Numbered from the stretch's first letter, positions 33,720-43,395 are shown. The stretch is 56,752 bases of DNA from an uncultured Eggerthellaceae bacterium (GCA_934630485.1 CAKTWD010000002.1:1-56752), one strand, 5' to 3'. Notes: generated from the letters alone by a model not told the origin. Translations and numbers: made by a program.

Positions 33720-34706
33720 TTACTCGGCAAGCCAGCGAGCGGCTTCTTTTGCATGGTACGTGATGATCATGTCGGCGCCAGCGCGCTTGATGCTGGTAAG
33801 CAGTTCCAAAACAACGCGCTTCTCATCGATCCAGCCGTTTTGAGCGGCGGCCTTCACCATTGAGTACTCACCCGACACGTTGTAGGCAACCGTAGGGAAA
33901 CCGGTCTCGCTCTTCACGCGGTGCAGAACGTCCAGATACGGAAGAGCAGGCTTCACCATGACCATATCGGCACCCTCGGCGATATCGAAGCACGCCTCGC
34001 GCACGCCCTCGGATGCGTTGGCCGGATCCATCTGATATGCGCGCCTGTCGCCGAATGCCGGAGCGCTGTCGGCCGCATCGCGGAACGGGCCGTAGAAGCC
34101 GCTGGCGTACTTGGTGGAGTAACTCATGATGGGGATTCGCTCGAAACCGGCCTCGTCAAGAGCCTTGCGGATGGCGCCCACGCGACCGTCCATCATATCG
34201 GACGGGGCAACCATCTGAGCGCCGGCCTTCGCGTGACTTACTGCCTCGTTGCACAGCAGCTCAAGCGTGGCGTCGTTATTCACGTAGCCGTCGGAGTCGA
34301 GCTTTCCGCAATGACCGTGATCGGTGTACTCGCACATGCAGACGTCGGTAATGACGAACATCTCGGGAGCCTGCTCACGGATGATGCGGATGGCATCCTG
34401 CACCACGCCATGCTCGTCCCATGCAGAAGAGCCAACCTCATCCTTCGACGCGGGAAGACCGAACAGCAAAACGCTGGTAACGCCAAGCTTCAGCAGCTCG
34501 TCGATCTCGGGCATAAGAAGATCAAGCGACACCTGGAAAACACCGGGCATGCTGGGAATCTCGTCATGATGACCCGTGCCGGGCTTCACGAACAGCGGAT
34601 AGATGAAGTCCTTCGCGGAAAGCTCGGTCTCGCGAATGAACTGGCGGACCGTCTCGTTCTCGCGCATGCGGCGCGGACGATACGTCGGGAACTTGCCATA
34701 CTCCAT
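33720..34706 (-). CDS. hemB: Delta-aminolevulinic acid dehydratase (porphobilinogen synthase)
   Basis: 328 aa; condenses two 5-aminolevulinates to porphobilinogen. The cysteine-type zinc site is CMCEYTDHGHCG (about residues 125-136). The two Schiff-base lysines are in SYSTKYASGFYGPFRDA and MVKPALPYLD. The start ATG 34706 has AAGGAGG upstream. It sits after cobA-hemD, from which it is separated by a terminator. Confidence 0.95.
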   Translation of the reverse strand: MEYGKFPTYRPRRMRENETVRQFIRETELSAKDFIYPLFVKPGTGHHDEIPSMPGVFQVSLDLLMPEIDELLKLGVTSVLLFGLPASKDEVGSSAWDEHGVVQDAIRIIREQAPEMFVITDVCMCEYTDHGHCGKLDSDGYVNNDATLELLCNEAVSHAKAGAQMVAPSDMMDGRVGAIRKALDEAGFERIPIMSYSTKYASGFYGPFRDAADSAPAFGDRRAYQMDPANASEGVREACFDIAEGADMVMVKPALPYLDVLHRVKSETGFPTVAYNVSGEYSMVKAAAQNGWIDEKRVVLELLTSIKRAGADMIITYHAKEAARWLAE

Positions 34707-34755
34707 GAGTGTCTCCTCCTTGGATCTCTTCCTTCATGTTCGAGTTTACCGCTCA

Positions 34756-34789
34756 GAAAAAGCGAAGCTCCGGTTGGCACCGAAGCTTC
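34756..34789 (-). terminator. Terminator after cobA-hemD
   Basis: Imperfect hairpin of GAAGCT-CCGGT against ACC-GAAGCTTC (34764-34789), followed on the minus strand by GCTTTTTC. It marks the end of the hemA-hemC-cobA/hemD transcript. Confidence 0.7.
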
Positions 34790-34905
34790 AAACGAACAAC
34801 CGAGTGCGAGGCGCCTTCAATGGGAATCAGACGGCGAAGCTGTGGCTCGCTTCCAGAAGAAACCCGCAGCATCAATCTCGCCAGACCGACGCCCAACATC
34901 GGCGA

Positions 34906-36480
34906 TTAAGCGAACGTTTCTCCAACCACCTGAACTAAACCGGGAATGGTGTACTCAGCAGCCTCGGCAGTCACGGTCAAACCGGAATCGCGCATCGTCT
35001 GCGAGGTGATCGGCCCGATGCTCAAGCATGCGACGCCTTCCATGACCTTCGCGAACGCGTCAACGCCCATATCGTCGGACAGCATCGAGCAAAAATTGCG
35101 CACAGTCGAAGACGACGTGAAGGTCACCGCATCAAGCGAGCCCTCTTCAAGCAAGGCGCGCATACGCTTCACCTGATCGGTTTCGTCGGGCATGACGGTA
35201 TCGTACACGGCAACCACGTCAACCTCGGCGCCCTGTTCGCGCAGGGAGTCGATCATCGTGTCGCGAGCGACGGCGGCACGCAGGACAAGCACGCGGCTGC
35301 CCTTGCCAACGCCTTCGCCGATCAGCGTTTCGGCAACCGACTCGGCAACGAAACGCGGCGGCACGACGTCCGCCTTGATGCCGCGGCCGGCAAGAACCTG
35401 AGCCGTGGCCGGGCCGATGGCGCACACCTTGGCGCCGCCGAACGCGCGAGCGTCCTTCTTCATCGCATCGAGCTGCTCGAAGAAGCTGTTAACGCCGTTC
35501 GCAGACGTGAACACGACCCAATCGTACGAGCCAAGGGAATCGGCAGCAGCCTCGATCGCGTCATCAACCGGGCGCGCGACCGTTTTGATAACAGGGAACT
35601 CAACGGGGTCGGCGCCCAGATCGCGAAGGCGGGACGACAGAGCCGATGCCTGCTCGCGAGAGCGCGTGACCGCGATGCGCTTGCCGAACAGCGGCCTGAC
35701 GTCGAACCACGCAAGCTTGTCGCGCAGCGTGACGGCATCGCCGACGACGATGATGGCCGGAGCTTTGAACTGGGCTTTTTCCACCTTTTCGACGATATCG
35801 CCCAGTGTCCCCGAAAGAACCTCTTGTTCGGGCGTGGTGCCCCAGCGAACAAGCGCGACAGGCGTGTTCTCTGGCCTGTCGAAATGAACCAAGCGCTCGA
35901 CGATATGAGGAAGATCGCGCACGCCCATGTAGAAGCACAGCGTACCCGCGTTCTGCGCGAACGACTCCCAATTAATGGCGCTTTCGGGCTTGTCGGGAGT
36001 CTCGTGACCGGTCACCAAAGTAACGGCGCTTGCCAACCCACGATGAGTGACGGGGATGCCCGCATAGGCACATGCGGCAACGCCCGCCGTGATGCCGGGC
36101 ACCACCTCGAAGCTGATATCGTTCGCAACAAGTTCGAGAGCTTCCTCGCCGCCGCGGCCGAAGACAAACGGATCGCCGCCCTTCAGGCGAACGATGTTCG
36201 CGCCGGGCTGCGCAAGAGCCTCGGCAACCAACAGCGCGTTGATCTCTTCCTGCGTGACATGATTCGAGAAGCCCTTCTTGCCCACGAAGATCTTCTTGGC
36301 TTCGGGCCGCGCGAAACGCATGACTGCGTCCGAGGCCAGGTAGTCGTAAATAACCTCGTCGGCGTTTGCGAGCAATTCCTGCGCACGCAAGGTCAACAGA
36401 CCCGGGTCACCGGGACCGGCTCCCACCAGATAAACCATGGCGGCGCCCATTCCCTGAAACTCGTTCGCTTCGTTGCTCAT
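34906..36480 (-). CDS. cobA-hemD: Uroporphyrinogen-III C-methyltransferase / uroporphyrinogen-III synthase fusion
   Basis: 524-aa fusion. Residues ~15-255 are SUMT: VYLVGAGPGDPGLLTLRA, DEVIYDYL, VRLKGGDPFVFGRGGEE, VPGITAGVAACAYAGIPVTHR. This half methylates uroporphyrinogen III to precorrin-2. Residues ~265-524 are uroporphyrinogen-III synthase: RIAVTRSREQASALSSRL, VVFTSANGV, DAVTFTSSSTVRNF. Such fusions are common in Gram-positive and sulfate-reducing bacteria. It overlaps hemC by 4 bp. The product commits tetrapyrrole flux to siroheme/cobalamin-type compounds. Confidence 0.95.
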   Translation of the reverse strand: MSNEANEFQGMGAAMVYLVGAGPGDPGLLTLRAQELLANADEVIYDYLASDAVMRFARPEAKKIFVGKKGFSNHVTQEEINALLVAEALAQPGANIVRLKGGDPFVFGRGGEEALELVANDISFEVVPGITAGVAACAYAGIPVTHRGLASAVTLVTGHETPDKPESAINWESFAQNAGTLCFYMGVRDLPHIVERLVHFDRPENTPVALVRWGTTPEQEVLSGTLGDIVEKVEKAQFKAPAIIVVGDAVTLRDKLAWFDVRPLFGKRIAVTRSREQASALSSRLRDLGADPVEFPVIKTVARPVDDAIEAAADSLGSYDWVVFTSANGVNSFFEQLDAMKKDARAFGGAKVCAIGPATAQVLAGRGIKADVVPPRFVAESVAETLIGEGVGKGSRVLVLRAAVARDTMIDSLREQGAEVDVVAVYDTVMPDETDQVKRMRALLEEGSLDAVTFTSSSTVRNFCSMLSDDMGVDAFAKVMEGVACLSIGPITSQTMRDSGLTVTAEAAEYTIPGLVQVVGETFA

Positions 36481-37409
36481 TCAGCTTCCCCCATGATCTC
36501 ATCTAGAATCTGGCGAGCGCCCTTGCCCACCAAGTCATCGACAACGACCTGTCCCAACCCCTTGGGATCGTTCGCGTCGCCCTTTGCGCGAGCCTCGACG
36601 TATTTCGCGCCATCAAGGCTTGCCACGAAGGCGCACAGGTCCATGACGTCGCCGTCAATCTCGGCATGAATGCCCATGGGAACCTGGCAGCCACCCTCAA
36701 GAGCGCCCAGAACGAAGCGCTCGGCCGCAACCGCAAGCAACGTGTCGCGGTCGGTGATCTTCTCAAGAAGGGCCGCGATCTCTGCGTCGTTCTGACGCGC
36801 CTCAATGGCGATGGCGCCCTGACCTGCAGCAGGAACAAGAACGTCAGTCGGGATGTTGCTCGATACAGCATCCTGAAGACCCAGGCGCTCAACGCCTGCA
36901 GCAGCCAGAATACCCGCGTCGAACTCGCCGTCAAGCACGCGCTTCACACGCGAATCGACGTTGCCGCGAATCTCGCACGGCTCGATGTCGGGACGGCGAC
37001 GCAGCAGTTGGGCCACACGACGCAAGCTGCCCGTCGCAACGCGAGCACCCTGGGGGAGCGAGTCAACAGTCAGGCCTGGCGTGCCCGAGATGATGGCGTC
37101 CTGAGCGTTCGCGCGCTTAGGCATGCCCATGATGGCAAGCCCCTCGGGCAGCGCCGTGGGCATGTCCTTGGTGGAATGGACACACAGATCGACTTCGCCG
37201 TCGAGCAAGGCACGCTCAAGCTCTTTCGTGAACAGGCCTTTGTCGCCGATTTTCGAAAGAGCCACGTCAAGGATCTTGTCGCCTTTCGTGTGAATGATGC
37301 GAACCTCGCAGGTCAGTCCAGGCTCGGCCTGCTCAAGCAGGCCTTTCACAAGATTGGATTGGTACAGGGCCAGCTTGCTGCCCCTGCTTCCGATGATGAT
37401 CTTCCTCAC
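36477..37409 (-). CDS. hemC: Hydroxymethylbilane synthase
   Basis: 310 aa; polymerises four porphobilinogens. The dipyrromethane cofactor cysteine is Cys241 in LEGGCQVP. GSRGSKLAL, HSTKDMPT and GTGSLRR-type (ATGSLRR) motifs are present. It overlaps the hemA and cobA-hemD genes by 4 bp each. Confidence 0.95.
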   Translation of the reverse strand: MRKIIIGSRGSKLALYQSNLVKGLLEQAEPGLTCEVRIIHTKGDKILDVALSKIGDKGLFTKELERALLDGEVDLCVHSTKDMPTALPEGLAIMGMPKRANAQDAIISGTPGLTVDSLPQGARVATGSLRRVAQLLRRRPDIEPCEIRGNVDSRVKRVLDGEFDAGILAAAGVERLGLQDAVSSNIPTDVLVPAAGQGAIAIEARQNDAEIAALLEKITDRDTLLAVAAERFVLGALEGGCQVPMGIHAEIDGDVMDLCAFVASLDGAKYVEARAKGDANDPKGLGQVVVDDLVGKGARQILDEIMGEAE

Positions 37410-38704
37410 TGGTTCATCGCCCCTTGTTTGGCGTCGGTCTTGATATTTGCCTGCGGAACGTCAAACAAATAACGCGCCGCGTCGATGGTTTCATATTCAG
37501 AATGCGCGCTCGCGCTCTCGCGGATGTGCACCGTCGGCTCATGCAGGATCTTCTTCACGATAGCGCTGGTCGCGCACTCCAGGCTTTCCAGATCCTTTTC
37601 GGAAAGCTCCACGTCAAGCGTGCGAAGCAGATGCTTGACCTCTTGCTGGCGAATGCGTTCGGCGTCAAGACGGATAGCCTTGATAAGAGGCGTGACCGCG
37701 TAACCCGCCGACCAATCCAAGAACGCCTCGGTCTCCTCGGCGACGATTGCGCGGGCCTGCTCGGCCGCCAAGGAACGGCTGTCCTTGTTCTGGCCGATCT
37801 CCCTGCCGATATCGTCAAGGTCGCGAACGATGACACCCTCCACCTCAGAGCATGCGGGATCGACGTCACGCGGAATGGCGATGTCCAAGATGAGCACCTT
37901 GTCGCGCTGAGTGCCATCGAACATGTCCGGCGTGATGACGTAGCGTGTCGCCGCCGTACCCGACACGATGATGTCGGCCTCGTTGACCAGCTGCTTCAGG
38001 TCTTCGAAACGACGGGCTACACCGCCAAGCTCCTCGGCAAGCACGATGGCGTGTTCGCGGGTGCGGCTGCTGACGATGAACGCCTCGACGCCTTGTTCCT
38101 TCAAGTAACGAGCCGCAAGTTCGCTTGCCTCGCCTGCGCCAACGACCAGCACCGTCTTGTCCGCGAAGTCGTCGAACGCACGCTTGGCGATGTCGATGGC
38201 AACCGTGGAAACGCTGACATGGCTTTCCGAGATCATCGTCTGACTGCGCACGCGCTTGCCGCATTCCATTGCCTGACGGAACAGGCGCGTAAGAACCATG
38301 TTCACGCACCCGGCGTGGCTGGCCTCTTTGAATGCGGTGCGCATCTGGCCGATGATCTGCTGCTCGCCCAAAACCATCGAATCGAGTGACGCGACGACGA
38401 TGAAAAGATGCTCAATCGCCTCCCTGCCAACTTTGGCGTACAGACTGCGCTCAAGTTCTTCGGGAGTGACGTTCTTCTCAACGAGCAGGAAGGTCTTCAC
38501 CTCGGCAAGCGCATCTTCGGGATTGGGCGTGGAAACGTATATCTCAGTGCGGTTGCACGTGCTCACGATAACCGCGCCGTCGATGTTCGCGTAAGAGCAC
38601 AGCTGATTGAGCTGGCGTTTCATCTCGCTCTTGCGAAACGAGATTCTGCCGCGAAGCTCGACCCCGGCTGTGGTGTGGTTCAATCCGACTACGCAGATGT
38701 TCAT
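37406..38704 (-). CDS. hemA: Glutamyl-tRNA reductase
   Basis: 432 aa; reduces glutamyl-tRNA to glutamate-1-semialdehyde with NADPH. The catalytic cysteine is Cys50 in VSTCNRTEIY. The NAD(P)-binding VVGAGEASELAARYL and the C-terminal helical dimerisation domain are present. It overlaps the precorrin-2 dehydrogenase and hemC genes by 4 bp. Its substrate tRNA-Glu has a gene 5.3 kb away on the other strand. Confidence 0.95.
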   Translation of the reverse strand: MNICVVGLNHTTAGVELRGRISFRKSEMKRQLNQLCSYANIDGAVIVSTCNRTEIYVSTPNPEDALAEVKTFLLVEKNVTPEELERSLYAKVGREAIEHLFIVVASLDSMVLGEQQIIGQMRTAFKEASHAGCVNMVLTRLFRQAMECGKRVRSQTMISESHVSVSTVAIDIAKRAFDDFADKTVLVVGAGEASELAARYLKEQGVEAFIVSSRTREHAIVLAEELGGVARRFEDLKQLVNEADIIVSGTAATRYVITPDMFDGTQRDKVLILDIAIPRDVDPACSEVEGVIVRDLDDIGREIGQNKDSRSLAAEQARAIVAEETEAFLDWSAGYAVTPLIKAIRLDAERIRQQEVKHLLRTLDVELSEKDLESLECATSAIVKKILHEPTVHIRESASAHSEYETIDAARYLFDVPQANIKTDAKQGAMNQ

Positions 38705-39453
38705 AAGTTCACCCCTGCTTTTTCAATCGCCTCGGCATAAGCCTGCTCGGGCGTGATGTTCTCGCCAGCCGCCAAACGTTCGCGCCATCCGGCTTGCGTT
38801 GCTGCCTCGAAGACAGGCTTCCTGGCTTCGTCAGATTCAAGGATCCTGGTTTTCACCAACGCGCGGAAGCTCTGCATCAGTTGAAGATACGGCTCCCAGC
38901 TTTCATCGAAGTCATTCTCGAGCTTGCGGCGAATGCGCTTGGCTTCGGTCGGCGCGCATCCGCTGGTGCTGACTGCAATGCGCAATGGCCCGCGATCGAC
39001 TGTGCTCGGCACAATGAACTCACACTTGGCGGGCACGTCAACGACGTTGATAAGTGCGCGTTCGCGAAGAGCTTCCTCACGCACGGCATCATCCACGCTT
39101 GGCACGCCGCATGCAGAAAACACCAGGCGCGCATCCTTAAGATCACCCTCACGATATTCCCGGGGAACCCATTCTATGGCGCCGTTTTTGGCAAGCTTGC
39201 GAAGACCATCGGTGATGCGCGGAGAAACGACGACGATTCGCGCACCGAATGGAATGACCGTTTCAACCTTATGCTGAGCGATGGTACCGCCACCGATGAC
39301 GACAACAAGACGATCGGTAAGATCTAGGAACAAGGCATAGCCCGCATGGGCATGCATCGCGGGAAGGGCCTTGGCGGAATGCCCGAGCGACGAAGCAGCT
39401 TTACCGGCAACGCACTCAAGAGGACCCGCGTTTCCAGCTTCAGTGTTCGTCAT
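38701..39453 (-). CDS. Precorrin-2 dehydrogenase / sirohydrochlorin ferrochelatase (CysG N-terminal type)
   Basis: 250 aa. An NAD-binding domain (DLTDRLVVVIGGGTIAQHKVETVIPFGARIVVVSP, about 45-79) oxidises precorrin-2 to sirohydrochlorin, and a small C-terminal domain follows. In CysG/Met8 the same protein chelates iron; single-domain relatives may only dehydrogenate. It has a ~40-residue N-terminal extension. It overlaps both neighbours by 4 bp. Its position between DsrN-like and hemA fits siroheme supply to DsrAB. Confidence 0.9.
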   Translation of the reverse strand: MTNTEAGNAGPLECVAGKAASSLGHSAKALPAMHAHAGYALFLDLTDRLVVVIGGGTIAQHKVETVIPFGARIVVVSPRITDGLRKLAKNGAIEWVPREYREGDLKDARLVFSACGVPSVDDAVREEALRERALINVVDVPAKCEFIVPSTVDRGPLRIAVSTSGCAPTEAKRIRRKLENDFDESWEPYLQLMQSFRALVKTRILESDEARKPVFEAATQAGWRERLAAGENITPEQAYAEAIEKAGVNL

Positions 39454-40913
39454 CTCTCTCCCGTTTTCCTTTCACGATTCAAACGCTGGCTTCGATATTC
39501 TACCGCCGCATCGACGAATCCGAGCGCCCATTGCGGTGAAGCGATAGCGTTAACGTGCAAATAACCCGCAACCGTGCGATTTCGGCAGACGCCGTCTTGT
39601 TTCCCGAAGGTTCCCTTACCGCGCGTGATATCGAACGCGAACGGTTGATCTTCACTCATGCCGAGCGCGCGCGAATGGTGGTGTTCGTGCCCGACGATCA
39701 TTGTTCCCTCCGCAAGCCAGGGATGGCTGGCGTTCACACAGGCGATTTCGTAACCATGAGCCTGACGCTCCTCCATCATCTGCACGTCGAAGCCGAATGC
39801 ACCGACCATATCGAAGGAGTCGTCCCCAATCAAAAGCTGACGAGAAAGGAACATCAAGCCGCCGCACTCAGCCGAACATGCAATGCCGTCCTCGATCGCA
39901 GCAAGGACGCTTCGGCGGAAGCGAGCGTTGTCTTGCAGCTGCTGCGCGTAGGATTCGGGGAACCCTCCGCCGATGTACAGGCCATCGATGCCCGAAGGTA
40001 ACTCGACGTCGTTAAGTGCGTCGACGAAAACAAGATCCGCCCCGGCCCGCTCCAGTGCCTGCAAGTTCTCTTGATAGTAAAAGTTGAAGGCCTTATCACG
40101 CACTACCGCGATTTTCACGCGATCGGCTCCAGCTTCGATGCTGGCCGCAACCGGGAACTTAACTGGACGAGCCTCTAACGCAGGGGCGCTTTGCGCAATG
40201 GACATCAACAAATCGAGATCGACGCTCTCACGAATAACTTCAGCTACCCCATCGTAAAACTCGTCAAGGTCGTCGAACTCGGGTGCGTTGACCAAACCAA
40301 GATGCCTGTCAGGAATAATGAGCTTTTCACTCACGGGAATCATCCCAACAACTGGGATGCCGCAGTAGTGCTCGACGGCTTCGCGAATGCGCGTGGCGTG
40401 GCGTTTCCCGCGAACATGATTGACGATGACCCCCGCGATGTTCACCTCGGGATCGAAGTGCATGCAGCCCATGACCAAGGCCGCAACCGTACGGGTCATG
40501 CGCGTGGCGTCGATGACCATGATGACAGGCGTGTCCGTTGCCTTGGCCACATTTGCCGAAGAGCTGGATCCTTCAAGGTCGGAGCCGTCGTAAAAGCCCA
40601 TCGCTGCCTCAATAACGGCGATATCACCGCCGCAGGCCGCGTCAGCCAACACATCCCGCATAGTCGCCTCGTCCATGAACTGAGGGTCGAGGTTGCGCGA
40701 CGGCTTTCCACAGGCAAGAAAATGCCAACTGGGATCGATGTAGTCGGGACCCTTTTTAAAGGGGCGTACATCGATCCCAGTTGACGTTAGTGCCCGCATT
40801 ATGCCCATAGTAGAAACGGTCTTGCCGCTTCTTCCGCTAGGAGCCGCAATCATAAGACGCGGCAGAGGACGTACCTCTCCCATAACAGAATTCACAGCAA
40901 GACCGTTAGACAT
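39450..40913 (-). CDS. dsrN: Cobyrinate a,c-diamide synthase family protein, probable siroheme amidase
   Basis: About 487 aa. The N-terminal ATP-binding domain (RLMIAAPSGRSGKTVSTMGIM, P-loop-like GRSGKT) and VIEAAMGFYDG are CbiA/CobB features. The C-terminal class-I-glutamine-amidotransferase-like domain has GIACSAECGGLMFLS with the nucleophile Cys. In sulfite-reducing systems this protein is called DsrN and is thought to amidate siroheme to siroamide. The start is uncertain: ATG 40913 is preferred, 35 bp after dsrC. No other cobalamin genes are near, which favours the dsr role. Confidence 0.8.
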   Translation of the reverse strand: MSNGLAVNSVMGEVRPLPRLMIAAPSGRSGKTVSTMGIMRALTSTGIDVRPFKKGPDYIDPSWHFLACGKPSRNLDPQFMDEATMRDVLADAACGGDIAVIEAAMGFYDGSDLEGSSSSANVAKATDTPVIMVIDATRMTRTVAALVMGCMHFDPEVNIAGVIVNHVRGKRHATRIREAVEHYCGIPVVGMIPVSEKLIIPDRHLGLVNAPEFDDLDEFYDGVAEVIRESVDLDLLMSIAQSAPALEARPVKFPVAASIEAGADRVKIAVVRDKAFNFYYQENLQALERAGADLVFVDALNDVELPSGIDGLYIGGGFPESYAQQLQDNARFRRSVLAAIEDGIACSAECGGLMFLSRQLLIGDDSFDMVGAFGFDVQMMEERQAHGYEIACVNASHPWLAEGTMIVGHEHHHSRALGMSEDQPFAFDITRGKGTFGKQDGVCRNRTVAGYLHVNAIASPQWALGFVDAAVEYRSQRLNRERKTGER

Positions 40914-40948
40914 AACAGGCGATAACCCATCAAAGCCTTGATTAAGAC

Positions 40949-41263
40949 TTAGACGCAACCCGTCGGCTTCATGAGGCCAGCGATTTTGCAAGCTCCCTTG
41001 CCGGGGCCGCTGGGGAACAGCTCGTACATCTCGCCGTTCGACAGCTTGGTGTCGCGCAGCATCTTACGAACCATCGGGGCGGTACCGAAGTCAGCATAGT
41101 ACTGACGGAGGTAGTTGATGACTGCCCAGTGAGCATCGGTGAGCTCGACTTCCTCGGACTTGGCGAGAGCTTCAGCGACCTGCTCGTCCCAATCTGCGGG
41201 ATCTACCAGGAAGCCGTCCTCATCAAGAGCGATGGTACGATCGCCTACTTGAATATCAGTCAT
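40949..41263 (-). CDS. dsrC: DsrC sulfur-carrier protein
   Basis: 104 aa; accepts sulfur from DsrAB as a trisulfide between its two cysteines. The C-terminal arm ends GKGACKIAGLMKPTGCV with Cys92 and the penultimate Cys103, ten residues apart. That is the CysA/CysB pattern of true DsrC, not of TusE, which keeps only the last one. The start MTDIQVGDRT at 41263 has AGGAG. It follows dsrP by 132 bp. The hairpin in that spacer has no U tract, so readthrough is possible. Confidence 0.95.
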   Translation of the reverse strand: MTDIQVGDRTIALDEDGFLVDPADWDEQVAEALAKSEEVELTDAHWAVINYLRQYYADFGTAPMVRKMLRDTKLSNGEMYELFPSGPGKGACKIAGLMKPTGCV

Positions 41264-41395
41264 GTTCACTCCTTTTCTAAAAATACTCAGCCTATATTTC
41301 TGCATCCAGCCGCTTTTACACGGCGAATTGCTAATGATGATAACACACCGTGCGCCACTTGGACGCACGGGTGCTATTTTAACGCATCTGCAGCA

Positions 41396-42586
41396 TTAAT
41401 GACCGGCAACCTCAGAAAGCTTCTTAGCGCCCTGAGCGTTATCGTTGCGAACACCGATAACGATCTTGTACAGAAGCGTCAGAACCAAAGCGCCGATTGC
41501 GAACACGCCGATGATAACGCAAATCTCATTGGGGTTCGGGATGTAATCAACAACAGTGCCGAAAACGGTGGGCGTGAAACCACCAAGGGTGAAGCCAAGA
41601 CCCTTGTCGATCCAGCAGGCCAGGAAGACCAAGAACAGACCAGCGAAGAGAGTCTTGTGCTGCTTGCGCCACTTCGGGACGATGAGCAGGGCAACGCCGA
41701 CGAAAGCGCAGACCGTTGCTACCCACATGAAGGGCCCAAGCTGGTTGATGCCATTAAGACCAAAGAACAGGTACTCGATGGGAGCCATATGATGCGGGCT
41801 GTTGGGATAGAAGCTGGCAAAGATCTCAAGCAGGAAAAAGAAGATGTTGACGCTCATTGCATAGGCAACGATCTTACCGAAGGAGTTAAGAGCCTTCTCG
41901 GAAATGTCAAAGTTCGTGAACTTCCTCATGATGAAGCAAACCATGATCAGCAGAGCAGGACCAGCAGCGAAAGCCGAAGACAGGAAGCGGCCGACGACGA
42001 TTGCGGAACCCCAATATGCACGGCCCGGGTTGCCGATGTAAATGAATGCGGTAACGGTATGGATGCCGATAGCCAGCGGGATTGCGATGATTGCCAGAAC
42101 CTTAGCCCACTTGAAAGGCGGGATCTGCTTACGCTCGCAGTAGATGGCCGCCCAGCCCACGATGATGTTCACGATCAGGTACGAAGAAAGAACGCACATG
42201 TCGAAGAACAAGATGGAGTGCGGGGACGGATACAGGATAACGTTAAACAGACGCTGCGGATAACCAAGGTCGGTGATAACGAACAGGAGGGCAACCAGAA
42301 CAGCTGCGACAGCGAGGAACTCGCCGAAGATCAGCATGGGGCCGAACTCCTTGTAGTTATGCAGGTAGAACGGAATGGCTACCATAACGCCCGAAGCAGC
42401 AACGCCGACGAAGAACGTGAACTGGGCGATATAAAGACCCCAGCTGACGTCGCGACTCATGCCGGTGAGGATCAGGCCGTTCTGAAGCTGATTCGCATAA
42501 GCGACTACGCCGATGCCGACGCAGACCAGCAGGAAGCAAATCCAGCCCCAGTAAAGCTTACCGCCGTGGAAAATCTTCTCGATCAT
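41396..42586 (-). CDS. dsrP: DsrP, NrfD-family menaquinol oxidoreductase membrane subunit
   Basis: 396-aa polytopic protein with about ten membrane segments. NrfD/PsrC-type: exchanges electrons between menaquinone and DsrO. GKLYWGWICFLLVCVG at the N-terminus and SAFAAGPALLIMV near the middle are typical. It starts 2 bp after the dsrO stop. Confidence 0.95.
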   Translation of the reverse strand: MIEKIFHGGKLYWGWICFLLVCVGIGVVAYANQLQNGLILTGMSRDVSWGLYIAQFTFFVGVAASGVMVAIPFYLHNYKEFGPMLIFGEFLAVAAVLVALLFVITDLGYPQRLFNVILYPSPHSILFFDMCVLSSYLIVNIIVGWAAIYCERKQIPPFKWAKVLAIIAIPLAIGIHTVTAFIYIGNPGRAYWGSAIVVGRFLSSAFAAGPALLIMVCFIMRKFTNFDISEKALNSFGKIVAYAMSVNIFFFLLEIFASFYPNSPHHMAPIEYLFFGLNGINQLGPFMWVATVCAFVGVALLIVPKWRKQHKTLFAGLFLVFLACWIDKGLGFTLGGFTPTVFGTVVDYIPNPNEICVIIGVFAIGALVLTLLYKIVIGVRNDNAQGAKKLSEVAGH

Positions 42587-42588
42587 TC

Positions 42589-43395
42589 TTACTCACCAGC
42601 CTTGATGATGTAGTAGACGCTCGGACCGGAGCCAAGCTCGACCCTACGCCTAATGGAGAAGGCACCCTTAAGAGCCTTGCACACATCAGAGTTCTCGTCG
42701 TTGAGGTCGCCGAATACAACGGTGCCCTTGGACTTCTCAACGCACAGAGGAGCCTCGCCCTTGTCAATGCGCTCGTAGCAGAAGGTGCACTTCTCTACGA
42801 CGCCCTTGCTACGCGTGGGGTAGTTGGGATTGATGTGATCCATATACTTGCGCGGGTCGCTGTAGTTTAGGCTACGTGCGCCATAAGGGCATGCAGCGAT
42901 GCAGAAACGGCAAGCGATGCAACGATGGTAGTCCATCGTGACGATGCCGTCTGCGCGCTGGAAGGTTGCCTCGGTCGGGCAAGCACGACAGCACGGAGGC
43001 TCTTCGCAGTGGTTACACAGAGCCGGGAACTCGAGCTGCTTCACGGTTTCGGAGTTGAACTCGTTCTCCATGTCCTCGAAGAGGTGCTCGTAGGTGTCGC
43101 CCCAGATCCACTTGATCTCGCGCTTGGTGTCCTCGATATGAGGAACGTTGTGCTCTTCGTGGCACGTGGCGATCATGTCGTTAAGAACGCCGAGCTTGTT
43201 CAGCTTCTCAACATCGATGGCCATAGCCCAATGCTTGCTACCGTCGATCTTGGTCTGAGAAACGATCTCGGAGTACGAGGTGGACTCGGTCTTGCAACCA
43301 GCCATTCCGAGAACACCAAGACCGAGAGCGCCCAGGCCGAGTTTGGTAAAGTCTCGTCTTTTCATGTTCAGAGAACTGTCTTTCTTTTCAGCCAT
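42589..43395 (-). CDS. dsrO: DsrO, Tat-exported iron-sulfur protein
   Basis: 268 aa. The signal peptide has a Tat motif K-R-R-D-F-T (12-17) and a lipobox-like LGMAGC (Cys34). Ferredoxin-like clusters are coordinated by CNHCEEPPCCRAC, CIACRFCIAAC and CTFCYERI plus further cysteines. It carries electrons between DsrP and DsrJ on the outer face. The start MAEKKDSS at 43395 has GGGGAG. The Tat signal and lipobox together suggest a lipid anchor, which suits a monoderm cell. Confidence 0.95.
   Translation of the reverse strand: MAEKKDSSLNMKRRDFTKLGLGALGLGVLGMAGCKTESTSYSEIVSQTKIDGSKHWAMAIDVEKLNKLGVLNDMIATCHEEHNVPHIEDTKREIKWIWGDTYEHLFEDMENEFNSETVKQLEFPALCNHCEEPPCCRACPTEATFQRADGIVTMDYHRCIACRFCIAACPYGARSLNYSDPRKYMDHINPNYPTRSKGVVEKCTFCYERIDKGEAPLCVEKSKGTVVFGDLNDENSDVCKALKGAFSIRRRVELGSGPSVYYIIKAGE

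Noticed and set aside
39450..40913. Cobalamin synthesis gene cluster
   Set aside because: Only a CbiA-type protein, SUMT and precorrin-2 dehydrogenase are present; no corrin-ring genes follow, so siroheme/siroamide is the simpler reading.
40949..41263. TusE (tRNA thiolation) instead of DsrC
   Set aside because: Both C-terminal cysteines are present ten residues apart and the gene is inside the dsr cluster; TusE has only the last cysteine.
41129..42613. 494-aa plus-strand open frame opposite dsrC/dsrP
   Set aside because: Shadow of dsrP and part of dsrC; composition is Asp/Glu/His/Asn-rich as expected from reversed membrane-protein codons.
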